Shown here: positions 1 to 7,832 of the stretch, in pieces
How positions within the stretch are numbered: the stretch's first letter is position 1
Layout of the letters: every line of letters begins with the position of its first letter
NCBI GenBank assembly: GCA_013823505.1
Contig: PNMH01000004.1
Location: 32,501 to 96,500, forward strand
Length of the DNA stretch: 64,000 nt
Source: Polaromonas sp.
Lineage (GTDB): Bacteria > Pseudomonadota > Gammaproteobacteria > Burkholderiales > Burkholderiaceae
Reading direction: 5' to 3'
Position numbers and translations under genes: made by a program
Notes under the pieces: model-generated
Told to the model about the DNA's origin: nothing
Seen by the model: the letters and a program-made list of their open reading frames with translations, nothing else
Databases searched by the model: none

Positions 1-2262
1 AACGTGCGGCGCGTGCGCGAGTGGCGCGACATCCACACCCAGCTGCACACGGTGGTGGCCGAGCACAAGTGGCAGATCAACAGCGCGCCCGCGAGCTACG
101 AGCAACTGCACCTGGCCATGCTGGCCGGCCTTTTGGGCAACGTGGGCCAGAAGAGCGAAGCGGAAGACTGGTACCTGGGCGCGCGCGGCATCAAGTTCTA
201 CCGCCACCCGGGCGCCAACCTGAGCAAGAAGCCCGGGCGCTGGATCGTCTGCGCCGAACTGGTGGAGACCACGCGCCTGTTCGGTCGCGGTATTGCGGCC
301 ATCGAGCCGCTGTGGCTGGAGCAGGTGGGCTCGCACTTGCTGAAGAAGCAGTTGCTCGACCCGCACTGGGAAAAGAAGTCGGCGCAGGTGACGGCGCTGG
401 AGCGCGCCACGCTGTACGGTTTGGTCGTTTACAACAACCGGCGCACCGACTACGGCCGCGTGGACCCGGTGGGCGCCCGCGCGATCTTCATCCGCGAGGC
501 GCTGGTGGCGGGCGACTGGGAGACGCGACTGCCGTTTCTGGCCGCCAACCAGAAGCTGGTGCAGCAGGTGGCCGAGCTGGAACACAAGTCGCGCCGGCAG
601 GACGTGCTGGTGGACGACGAGCTCATTTACGCCTTCTACGACCAGCAACTGCCCGCGCACATCTGCAACGGCCCGGCGCTCGAACGCTGGTATCAAGACG
701 AAGTGCGGCGCCATCCGAAGCTGCTGCTGCTCACGCGCGAAGAACTCATGCGCCACGAGGCGGCGGGCATCACCACGCAGGCGTTCCCCAAGACGCTGCG
801 CCTGGGCGGTGTGGACTGCGCCTGCGAGTATTTGCACGTGCCCGGTGATCCGCGCGACGGCCTGTCGGTCACGCTGCCCATCTTTGCGCTGAACCAGGCC
901 AGCGACGACCGCTGCGACTGGCTGGTGCCCGGCATGCTCAAGGACAAGCTGCTGGCCTTGCTGAAGACGCTGCACCAGCGTCCGCGCTCGCGCCTGGTGC
1001 CGCTGCCAGCCACGGCCGAGCGGTTTGCGCAGGCGCTGTGCGAACCCGCCGCGTTTGGCGCCGGGAACCTGATGGACGCGCTGCTCAAACTGGTGCGCGA
1101 AGCCACGCAGCTCGACATCCAGCGCAACGACATCAAGGTCGACATGCTCAGTCCGCACCACTTCATGCACTTGCGCGTGGTGGACGAACACGGTCGTCAG
1201 CTGGGTCAGGGCCGCAGCCTGGCCGCGCTCAAGGCCGAGCTGGGCAGCCAGGCGCGCGGCGCCTTTCAGGCCTTGGCTTCCATCAAATTGGACAGCCTGC
1301 GCCCGGCGCCGCCCTCCCAGGATGCGCGGCCCACGGCACAGGTGGCCAAACCGGCCGGCAAGGCGGCACCCGCCGCGCCAGCCGTGAGCGCCTCACAGCG
1401 TCACACCACCTGGGACTTCGGTGAACTGCCCGAGCTGATGGAGATCCGCAAGGGCCAACAGTCGTTGATCGGATTTCCCGCGCTCATTGACGATGGTGAC
1501 GCGGTACGGCTGGAGGTGTTCGACGAGCCCGACGTGGCCAAGGCCCGGCACCGCGAAGGCTTGCGCCGCCTGTGTGCGCTGCAGATACGCGACGCGCTCA
1601 AGTACCTGGAGAAGAACCTGCCCGGCCTGCAGACCATGGCCGCGGCCTACATGCAGGTGGGCAAAGAGACGGGCGGCGGCGGCACGCTGGAAGAGCTGCG
1701 CACGCAGATTCTGGAGCTGGCGCTGGACCGCGCCTTCCTGGCCGAGCCCCTGCCCACCAACGAAGCCGCTTTCAAGCAGCGCGTGGACGAAGGGCGAGGG
1801 CGCCTCACGTTGATCGCCAGCGAGATCTCGCGCAGCGCCGGCGCCATCCTCACGGAGTTCGCCGCGGCCACGCGAAAGCTCAAGGACAGCAAACCGGCCG
1901 CCGACGTGGCCACCGACGTGGGGCAACAACTGGCGCGGCTGGTGCCCAAGAAATTCTTGCTGCAGACCCCTTATGCCCAGTTGCAGCACCTGCCGCGTTA
2001 CTTGAAAGCGGTGCAGTTGCGGCTGGACAAACTGCGAGCCGATCCCGCGCGGGACGCCTCCCGGTTGGCCGAGCTGCGCCCACAAGACCAGCGCTTCTGG
2101 CGGCTGGTGGCCGAGCGCAAGGGCGTGCAGGACGCGCGTCTGAACGAGCTGCGTTGGCTGCTGGAAGAGCTGCGGGTGAGCTTTTTTGCGCAGGAGCTGC
2201 GCACGCCTCAGCCTGTCAGCGTGAAACGCCTGGACAAGGCCTGGGCGCAACTCCAGCTCTGA
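1..2262 (+). CDS. hrpA: ATP-dependent RNA helicase HrpA, C-terminal part (5' end outside window)
   Basis: Seen: the frame is open from base 1 to the TGA at 2260, giving 753 codons without a convincing start, so the gene begins upstream. The sequence matches the C-terminal half of HrpA (E. coli protein about 1300 residues): LLGNVG near residue 43, GARGIKFYRHPG near 55-66, KKPGRWI and AELVET near 72-87, PHWEKK near 121, then ELEHKSRR and LVDDE near 190-207, the start of the DUF3418 region that marks HrpA. The DEAH helicase core and Walker A lie outside the window. Known of the family: HrpA is a DEAH-box helicase acting on mRNA and stalled ribosomes. Residues about 440-465 form an Ala/Pro-rich linker, probably flexible. 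It converges on the FecR gene with a 3-base gap and no visible terminator. Confidence 0.9.
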   Translation, partial: NVRRVREWRDIHTQLHTVVAEHKWQINSAPASYEQLHLAMLAGLLGNVGQKSEAEDWYLGARGIKFYRHPGANLSKKPGRWIVCAELVETTRLFGRGIAAIEPLWLEQVGSHLLKKQLLDPHWEKKSAQVTALERATLYGLVVYNNRRTDYGRVDPVGARAIFIREALVAGDWETRLPFLAANQKLVQQVAELEHKSRRQDVLVDDELIYAFYDQQLPAHICNGPALERWYQDEVRRHPKLLLLTREELMRHEAAGITTQAFPKTLRLGGVDCACEYLHVPGDPRDGLSVTLPIFALNQASDDRCDWLVPGMLKDKLLALLKTLHQRPRSRLVPLPATAERFAQALCEPAAFGAGNLMDALLKLVREATQLDIQRNDIKVDMLSPHHFMHLRVVDEHGRQLGQGRSLAALKAELGSQARGAFQALASIKLDSLRPAPPSQDARPTAQVAKPAGKAAPAAPAVSASQRHTTWDFGELPELMEIRKGQQSLIGFPALIDDGDAVRLEVFDEPDVAKARHREGLRRLCALQIRDALKYLEKNLPGLQTMAAAYMQVGKETGGGGTLEELRTQILELALDRAFLAEPLPTNEAAFKQRVDEGRGRLTLIASEISRSAGAILTEFAAATRKLKDSKPAADVATDVGQQLARLVPKKFLLQTPYAQLQHLPRYLKAVQLRLDKLRADPARDASRLAELRPQDQRFWRLVAERKGVQDARLNELRWLLEELRVSFFAQELRTPQPVSVKRLDKAWAQLQL

Positions 2263-2265
2263 ATT

Positions 2266-3219
2266 TCATCGAGTGGCCAGGGCCACGCGGCCGTCTTTGA
2301 CGCCCAATGCGGTGTTGGCTTGCAGTTGCTTCAGCACCGCTTCAGCGTCTTCGCGCGTGGCGAGCTGGTTGATGCGGACTTCGAACTGGCCGTCCTTGGC
2401 CAACACCTCGGCGGGATAGCCGGCGGCTTGCAAGTTGGTGCGCAATGCGTTGGCTTGAACGCCGTTGGGCATCAGGCCAGCCACCGTGCGCCATTGGCCA
2501 CCTTGCAGCACGATGCCCTGGCCGGGTTGCATCTCGGCCTGGCCGATGAACTTGGCGAGTTGGTCCGGCGTGGCCTGGCCTGCGGGCTTTTCGGCCTCGC
2601 CCGTGAACACGACCCAGAAGGCACCGGGCTTGTCCAGCACGATGCCGGGTTTGTTGTCGCGCACGACCTCGACCTTGCCTTCGAACATGCACACGGCGTC
2701 GTGCGCCGCGTCGGTCATGCTCCAGAAATCGGTGCCCCGAATGCCCACGGTGGCGGTGGCCATCTTGAGGTTGAGGTCCCGCTTGTTGCCCAGGGCTTTG
2801 CTGGAGTAGTCGGTGGCATAGCGGAACACGCCGGTGACCAGGCGCAGCGTCGCCGAGAGTTCCGAGGGGCCTGCCGCTTGACGCTGGCGCACCGCCAGCG
2901 CCTCGATCAAGAACTCGGTGTTTTCACCGAGCTTGATCATGCTGCGGTCGGACATGCGCAACAACATGCGGGCATCGCCGGCGGTGATCGCCTTGTCGTT
3001 GGCACGCAATTGCACGCCGGGTTCGGCGGCGCGGCGCTGGCCATTGCGCTCGACCCAGGCGGGCAACTGGATCGCCTCGACCACGGTGGTGGTGGCGCGG
3101 GCGGTACCCTGGCTGGCCCAGAGGCCGGCGCCCAGCAGCAACAGGCCCAAGGCATGACGGATGAACGGCCTGGGCGAACGGGCGGCGGGAAGGGGGCGCA
3201 AGGCGGCAGACGGGGGCAT
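2266..3219 (-). CDS. FecR-domain and SPOR-domain envelope protein
   Basis: Seen: 317 residues with a hydrophobic export/anchor segment at about 22-42 (LGLLLLGAGLWAS), a FecR-like beta-rich domain at about 70-190 (SMIKLGENTEFLIE, TATVGIRGTDFW), and a C-terminal SPOR-like repeat at about 235-312 (AAGYPAEVLAKDGQFEVRI, EDAEAVLKQL). The GIRGTDF segment is typical of FecR domains. Known: FecR proteins often act as periplasmic sensors for ECF sigma factors, and SPOR domains bind denuded peptidoglycan. Inference: an envelope protein that may bind septal peptidoglycan. No ECF sigma or TonB receptor gene lies nearby, so classical iron signalling is not supported. A Shine-Dalgarno-like AAGG sits 6 bases before the ATG. 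A stand-alone structural FecR role is the main alternative. Confidence 0.75.
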   Translation of the reverse strand: MPPSAALRPLPAARSPRPFIRHALGLLLLGAGLWASQGTARATTTVVEAIQLPAWVERNGQRRAAEPGVQLRANDKAITAGDARMLLRMSDRSMIKLGENTEFLIEALAVRQRQAAGPSELSATLRLVTGVFRYATDYSSKALGNKRDLNLKMATATVGIRGTDFWSMTDAAHDAVCMFEGKVEVVRDNKPGIVLDKPGAFWVVFTGEAEKPAGQATPDQLAKFIGQAEMQPGQGIVLQGGQWRTVAGLMPNGVQANALRTNLQAAGYPAEVLAKDGQFEVRINQLATREDAEAVLKQLQANTALGVKDGRVALATR

Positions 3220-3418
3220 GAAGAACCTTTTCAGAACGGCGATGGTTGCAACGACATGAAGCGAACCTTACGTTCACTACGTGGCCACCCTTGTATCGGA
3301 TGCAGCACGGCAAGCTACAGGCTTTCCGAGGGGCTCCTCCGTGAAAAAAGTCGCGCGCCATGGGCCTGTGTGTCACGTTGGCTTGTCCCCTGGTCGGGGT
3401 GGGGCATGTCCGCCTGGG

Positions 3419-3448
3419 TTGACACTTCGCCCGCCGATGCGTTTCACT
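3419..3448 (+). promoter_or_regulatory. Possible sigma70 promoter for the Rieske gene
   Basis: A perfect -35 hexamer TTGACA (3419-3424) is followed after 18 bases by TTCACT (3443-3448), a weak -10, about 50 bases before the Rieske start at 3499. The -35 is convincing and the -10 is not. The rest of the 279-base gap between the divergent fecR-like and Rieske genes shows nothing else I can support. Confidence 0.28.
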
Positions 3449-3498
3449 GGGCAACGGTTGTGGTCATGGCATTTGTTTCAACGCTGCGGGGTCTACCG

Positions 3499-4215
3499 AT
3501 GGATCGTCGTGAATTCGTGGAAAGTTGTGCGTTGGGCGCCGGCTCGCTGGCGGCCAGCTTGGCGGGCAACGCCTGGGCGGTTGACGCCCGGCCCCGCAAC
3601 CATGGTCGCGTGCTGCTGGTGGACGAGCTGGGCAAACCCCTCAAGGCCGCCGGCCTGCGGGCCCAGACCAATTACGTTTTTCACTATCCGTTCGAGGCCA
3701 CGCCGGTGTTCCTGCTCGATCTGGGCAAGGCGGCGGCAGCCACCCAGCTGGCAACACGCGACAAGCAGTCCTACCAATGGCCCGGTGGCGTGGGTCCCAA
3801 GCGCAGCCTGGTGGCCTTCTCCGCCATCTGCTCACACAAGCTGGTGTACCCCACGAAAGACCTGAGCTTCATCAGTTTCCGCAAGGGCGCTGCGGTGAAC
3901 CCGCAGACGCCGAGCAAGGGCAGCGATCTGATCCATTGCTGCGCTGACCACAGCCAGTACGACCCTGCGCGGGGTGCCCAGGTGCTCAACGGGCCGGCCG
4001 AGCAGCCGCTTTGTGCGGTGCTGCTGGAGCACGATGAAAAAACCGATCAGCTCACCGCCACCGGCACGCTGGGGGGCGAGTTGTTTGACGACTTCTTCAA
4101 AAAGTACGAGATGAAGCTGAGCCTGGAGGTGGGGCCTAACGCGAAGCAGGCGGTGGCACGGCAGAGCACGGTGCGCGAACTGGAGCGCTACTGCCGCAAC
4201 CCCGTGCGGTGCTGA
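3499..4215 (+). CDS. Tat-exported Rieske [2Fe-2S] protein
   Basis: Seen: 238 residues. The N-terminus has a twin-arginine motif (DRREFV, residues 2-7), a hydrophobic stretch and an A-x-A-like cleavage site (GNAWA, 23-27), so it should be exported folded. Rieske ligands are present as C111-x-H113 (ICSHK) and C148-x2-H151 (CADHSQYD). The region between holds an insertion with FISFRKG. The open frame extends far upstream over the opposing fecR-like gene, but ATG 3499 is the first start that gives a Tat signal and is preceded by a purine-rich GCGGGGT. Known: Rieske proteins transfer electrons in bc1 complexes, oxygenases and oxidases such as arsenite oxidase. No catalytic partner or cytochrome b gene is adjacent, so the redox partner is unknown. 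Confidence 0.8.
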   Translation: MDRREFVESCALGAGSLAASLAGNAWAVDARPRNHGRVLLVDELGKPLKAAGLRAQTNYVFHYPFEATPVFLLDLGKAAAATQLATRDKQSYQWPGGVGPKRSLVAFSAICSHKLVYPTKDLSFISFRKGAAVNPQTPSKGSDLIHCCADHSQYDPARGAQVLNGPAEQPLCAVLLEHDEKTDQLTATGTLGGELFDDFFKKYEMKLSLEVGPNAKQAVARQSTVRELERYCRNPVRC

Positions 4216-4216
4216 A

Positions 4217-5395
4217 TCAGAGTCTGGCCAGGCGCTTCAAAGCCTCGCGCAAGGTGTCGTCTTTCTTCGCGAAGCAGAACCGCACCACCCGCTGATCAAA
4301 CCCGTTGCCGTAAAAGGCCGACAGGGGAATGGCCGCCACACCGATCTCGCGTGTGAGCCACTGGCAGAAGTCGCCTTCGGGCAAGTCGCGCTCGGGCACA
4401 GCCAGGTTGGAGATGTCGACGCACTGGAAATAGGTGCCTTCGCCCGCGAGCATGCGAAAGCGCGTGGTGGACAGGCCTTCGCGAAACAAATCGCGCTTGC
4501 GTTGGTAGAACGCGCTGAGTTCGAGGTAGGGCGCCGGATGGGCCATGTAGGCCGCCAGCGCGTGTTGCACCGGCGTGTTCACCGTGAAAACGTTGAACTG
4601 GTGCACCTTGCGGAACTCGGCGGTGAGCGACGCAGGCGCCACCACGGTGCCCACTTTCCATCCGGTCACGTGGTAGGTCTTGCCGAAGCTGCTCACGATG
4701 AAAGCGCGCGCCGCCAGGCCCGGAAAACGCGCCGCGCTCTGGTGTTGTTGGCCGTCGAACACCATGTGCTCGTACACCTCGTCGCTGATCAGCAGCACGT
4801 CGGTGGGGGCCAGCAGGTCTTGCAGACGCTGCATGTCGGACGCGCTCCACACCATGCCGCTGGGGTTGTGCGGGCTGTTGATCAGGATGGCTCGGGTGCG
4901 CGGCGTCATGGCGGCCGCGATGCGGTCGAAGTCCGGGCGGAAGGTGCCAGGCGTGAGCGGCACGCGCACCGGTACGCCACCGGCCAGTTCGATGTTGGGC
5001 ACGTAGCTGTCGTAGCAGGGCTCCAGCACGATCACCTCGTCGCCGGGATGCACCACGGCGAGCAGCGCGGTGAGGATCGCCTGCGTGGCCCCCGCCGTCA
5101 CGGTGATCTCGGTGGCCGGGTCGCAGCGCAGGCCGTAGAGCGCCAGCATCTTGTCCGCCATGGCCTGGCGCAGCGCGGGCACGCCCGGCATGGGCGGGTA
5201 CTGGTTGTGGCCGGCCTGCATGGCCTGGGCGACAGCGTTGACCAGCGCCGGGTCGCAATCGAAGTCTGGAAACCCCTGGCCCAGGTTCACCGCCTTGTGT
5301 TCGGCCGCCAAGGCCGACATGACGGTGAAGATGGTGGTGCCCACGTTGGGCAGGCGGGAGATGAGGGCGGGTGTGCGGGGTGGATTCGGGCTCAT
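4217..5395 (-). CDS. PLP-dependent aminotransferase, methionine aminotransferase (YbdL)-like
   Basis: Seen: 392 residues, fold-type I class I/II aminotransferase. Landmarks are NLGQGFPDF (37-45), the cofactor-binding AGATQA (101-106), NSPHNPSG (173-180), SDEVYEH (204-210) and the Schiff-base lysine K239 in SSFGKTYHVTGWK, with a C-terminal RFCFAKKD. This pattern is that of the YbdL/kynurenine aminotransferase branch, often annotated methionine aminotransferase. Known: such enzymes transaminate methionine, aromatic residues or kynurenine. The gene starts 4 bases after the cysB stop, last in a leftward run with cbiX and cysB. That neighbourhood favours a sulfur amino-acid role, for example in methionine recycling, but the substrate cannot be read from sequence. 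Confidence 0.85.
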   Translation of the reverse strand: MSPNPPRTPALISRLPNVGTTIFTVMSALAAEHKAVNLGQGFPDFDCDPALVNAVAQAMQAGHNQYPPMPGVPALRQAMADKMLALYGLRCDPATEITVTAGATQAILTALLAVVHPGDEVIVLEPCYDSYVPNIELAGGVPVRVPLTPGTFRPDFDRIAAAMTPRTRAILINSPHNPSGMVWSASDMQRLQDLLAPTDVLLISDEVYEHMVFDGQQHQSAARFPGLAARAFIVSSFGKTYHVTGWKVGTVVAPASLTAEFRKVHQFNVFTVNTPVQHALAAYMAHPAPYLELSAFYQRKRDLFREGLSTTRFRMLAGEGTYFQCVDISNLAVPERDLPEGDFCQWLTREIGVAAIPLSAFYGNGFDQRVVRFCFAKKDDTLREALKRLARL

Positions 5396-5399
5396 GGGC

Positions 5400-6344
5400 T
5401 CAGAGTTCGTAGTCGTCCGGGGTGCCGGCCATGGCGCGCATGACCTGGTCGCGCGTGAGGCGTTCGCTCAGCAGTTCGGCGAAGCGCAGCACGAAGTGGC
5501 GCAGGTAAGTGCCGCGCTTGAAGGCCACGCGCGCCAGGTTGTGGCCAAACAGGTCGGCGGCGGGGCGGGACACGAGATCGGGTGTCTGGTTGTCCCCCGC
5601 CATCGCCATCTCGGCCACGATGCCCACGCCCATGCCCAGCTTCACATAGGTCTTGATCACGTCGGAATCGATCGCTTCCAGCACGATGTTGGGTTGCAGG
5701 TGGCGCAGTGCAAACGCTTGGTCGATACGGGTGCGGCCGGTGTAACTGGGGTGGTAGGTGATCAGCGGCACCTGCGCCAGGTCTTCGTGAGTGATGCGTT
5801 CGCGCTCCAGCAGCGGGTGGTCGAACGGGAACACCAGCACGTGCTGCCATTCGTAGCAGGGCAGGGTGACGAGCTCGGGGTAGTTCACCAGCGACTCGGT
5901 GGCCATGCCGATTTCGGCCACTTCTTCCATCAGCATCTTGGCCACCTGGTCGGGCGAACCCTGGTGCAGGCTGATGGCGACCTTGGGGTAGGCCTGGCGC
6001 AGCGCGGCCACCGGCCCGGGCAATACATAGCGCGCCTGGGTGTGGGTGGTGGCGATGGAAAGCGTGCCGCTGTCCTGCGCCGAATACTGCTCGCCGATAC
6101 GCTTGAGGTTGTTGACCTCGCGCAGGATGATCTCGATGCTCTTGAGCACCTGCAAGCCTGGTTCGGTCACGCGCTTGATGCGCTTGCCGTGGCGCGCAAA
6201 GATCTCGATGCCGAGTTCGTCTTCCAGTTCGATGATGGCCTTGGACACCCCGGGCTGCGAGGTGTGAAGGGCCTTGGCGGCTTCGGTCAGGTTCAGGTTG
6301 CGGCGCACGGCCTCCTGCACGAAGCGGAACTGGTGCAGGTTCAT
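5400..6344 (-). CDS. cysB: LysR-type regulator of sulfur assimilation, CysB/Cbl
   Basis: Seen: 314 residues, LysR family. The N-terminal winged helix reads MNLHQFRFVQEAVRR with LTEAAKALHTSQPGVSKAI (about 19-37), the CysB/Cbl version of the helix-turn-helix. The effector domain carries TTHTQARYVLP (about 99-109), HQGSP and TYHPSYTGR (about 194-202), residues that in CysB line the N-acetylserine/sulfate site. Known: CysB activates the cysteine regulon when N-acetylserine accumulates. Its ATG overlaps the stop of the upstream cbiX-like gene by 4 bases (ATGA), so the two are probably translationally coupled. CysB and Cbl cannot be separated here with certainty. Confidence 0.9.
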   Translation of the reverse strand: MNLHQFRFVQEAVRRNLNLTEAAKALHTSQPGVSKAIIELEDELGIEIFARHGKRIKRVTEPGLQVLKSIEIILREVNNLKRIGEQYSAQDSGTLSIATTHTQARYVLPGPVAALRQAYPKVAISLHQGSPDQVAKMLMEEVAEIGMATESLVNYPELVTLPCYEWQHVLVFPFDHPLLERERITHEDLAQVPLITYHPSYTGRTRIDQAFALRHLQPNIVLEAIDSDVIKTYVKLGMGVGIVAEMAMAGDNQTPDLVSRPAADLFGHNLARVAFKRGTYLRHFVLRFAELLSERLTRDQVMRAMAGTPDDYEL

Positions 6345-6706
6345 GGACCGGTCTCCAGCGCGATCTGCGCCAACAGCGCGGTCAGGCGGGGGTCTTCTCC
6401 CGCGGCTGGCAACTGCTCGAAACGCACCTGGGGATGAGCTTCTGCCAGGTCTTTCATGAGCACCGGAAGATCTTCCCGCGCGTGTTTGCCCATGCCGAAA
6501 AACAGGGGCAGTACCCGCACCCGCGTGGCACCGGCCTCAACCATCTGGCGCACCGCCGTGCCCATGTCGGGCTCACACAGTTCCAGATAGGCGCACGAAA
6601 CGGCAGCAGCCGGGGCGTTGCGCGCAATCTGCTGCGCCACCGACTCCACTGGCAGGCGCCACAACGGGTCGCGCGACCCATGGGCAAACACGATCACACC
6701 AAGCAT
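6341..6706 (-). CDS. Small CbiX/SirB-type sirohydrochlorin chelatase
   Basis: Seen: 121 residues when started at ATG 6706 (MLGVIVFAHGSRDPLW); the longer open frame adds an 11-residue N-terminus that would overlap lptG. One chelatase half-domain is present, with the metal-site histidine in FAHGSR and a second conserved block LPLFFGMGKHAREDLP. The length fits the short CbiX(S)/SirB class, which forms a homodimer, rather than the two-domain CbiK/CbiX(L). Known: these enzymes insert Fe or Co into sirohydrochlorin. The gene is coupled to cysB by a 4-base overlap, and siroheme is the cofactor of assimilatory sulfite reductase, so iron insertion for siroheme is the more likely role (inference). The start lies 7 bases after the lptG stop. 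Confidence 0.82.
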   Translation of the reverse strand: MLGVIVFAHGSRDPLWRLPVESVAQQIARNAPAAAVSCAYLELCEPDMGTAVRQMVEAGATRVRVLPLFFGMGKHAREDLPVLMKDLAEAHPQVRFEQLPAAGEDPRLTALLAQIALETGP

Positions 6707-6713
6707 GGACACG

Positions 6714-7832
6714 CTACCTTCGCAAGACGAGCCAGCCAAACGCGGCCAGCGAAAACACCGAATAGATCAACGAGGGCGAGGCCGCTGCCAGCCAGGGCTG
6801 CCAGGCATTGAGGTTGCCGATGTAGCCGAACACGTTGTTGAGCAAGAAGAAGCTGATGCCGATCATCACGCCGCCGAACACATACGCGGTGATGCTGCCC
6901 GAGCGAAAGTGCAGGTAGGCAAAGGGCAGGGCGAGCACCACCATCACCAGGCAACTCAACGGGTAGAACACTTTGCGCCAGAACTCGATTTCGTAGCGCT
7001 GTGCAGTCTGTCCGTTGGCTTGCAGGTGGCGGATGTAGCCGAACAGGTCGGCGGTACGCATGGTCTCTGGCTTGAGCAAGGCCACCGAAACCATTTCGCT
7101 GTTGATACCGCTGGGCCAGCGGAAGGTTTCGAGTTCGCTGCGCACGATGCGGGCCGACGCCTGTCCGGCGGTGTCGAACTCGCGCCGCTGCACCTGGCGC
7201 AGGGTCCATGAGTCGTCCACCTCGATCTGGCCAGTGGCGGCGGTGAGGGTGGACACCAGTGAGCCCTGGTTGTTGAACTCGAAAATGCGCACGTTGCCCA
7301 GTTCGCCCTGGGAGGACATCGAACCCACGTTGACCGAGAAGTTGCTGTACGGCTGGCGCTCCTTGAGCCAGGCACCCGTCTGGCCGATGCTGATGTTGCC
7401 CTGGTAGCGGGCCTTGAGCAGCTGCGCGGTGCGGTCTGCAAGCGGTGCCAGGTAGTCGCCCATGGCGAATGTGAGCGCCACAAACACCGCGCCCAAGCCG
7501 AGCAAGGTGCGCAGCGCGCGCCAGGGCCCCAGGCCGCTGGTGCGCAGGATCGTGTACTCAGAACCTTGGGCCAGCCGCGCCAGCACGAACACCGCGCCGA
7601 TCAGCACCGAGATCGGCAGCAGCTCGTAAATGCGGTTGGGCATGAGCAGGCCCACGTAGAGCAAGGCGTGTGGGACCGCGTACACCAGCTTGGGGTCCAG
7701 CGCCGATGGTTTGCCCAGATCGGGCAATTCGTCGACGAAATCGAAGAAGAAGAACAGTGACAGGAAGGCCAGCAGCACGAAGCCCACCGCCAGAAAGATT
7801 TCGCCGTAGATCAGGCGTCGGATCGTTTTCAC
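6714..7832 (-). CDS. lptG: LPS export permease LptG
   Basis: Seen: 372 residues from GTG 7832, whose codon overlaps the lptF TGA (GTGA, 7829-7832); a longer frame to 7916 lies inside lptF and is rejected. There are three N-terminal membrane segments (IFLAVGFVLLAFLSLFFFF, then around residues 60-80 and 95-115), a periplasmic beta-jellyroll of about 130 residues, and three C-terminal segments (VMVVLALPFAYL, AYVFGGVMIGISFFLL, and the terminal ones). YTILRTSGLGPWR is the coupling-helix region that contacts LptB. Known: LptG with LptF and two LptB subunits extracts LPS from the inner membrane and passes it to LptC/LptA. The lptB/A/C genes are not in the window. Confidence 0.93.
   Translation of the reverse strand: MKTIRRLIYGEIFLAVGFVLLAFLSLFFFFDFVDELPDLGKPSALDPKLVYAVPHALLYVGLLMPNRIYELLPISVLIGAVFVLARLAQGSEYTILRTSGLGPWRALRTLLGLGAVFVALTFAMGDYLAPLADRTAQLLKARYQGNISIGQTGAWLKERQPYSNFSVNVGSMSSQGELGNVRIFEFNNQGSLVSTLTAATGQIEVDDSWTLRQVQRREFDTAGQASARIVRSELETFRWPSGINSEMVSVALLKPETMRTADLFGYIRHLQANGQTAQRYEIEFWRKVFYPLSCLVMVVLALPFAYLHFRSGSITAYVFGGVMIGISFFLLNNVFGYIGNLNAWQPWLAAASPSLIYSVFSLAAFGWLVLRR

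Noticed and set aside
2320..3498. In-frame upstream extension of the Rieske gene (631 codons in total)
   Set aside because: It lies antisense to the FecR-SPOR gene, has shadow-type composition and would bury the Tat signal; ATG 3499 fits the family.
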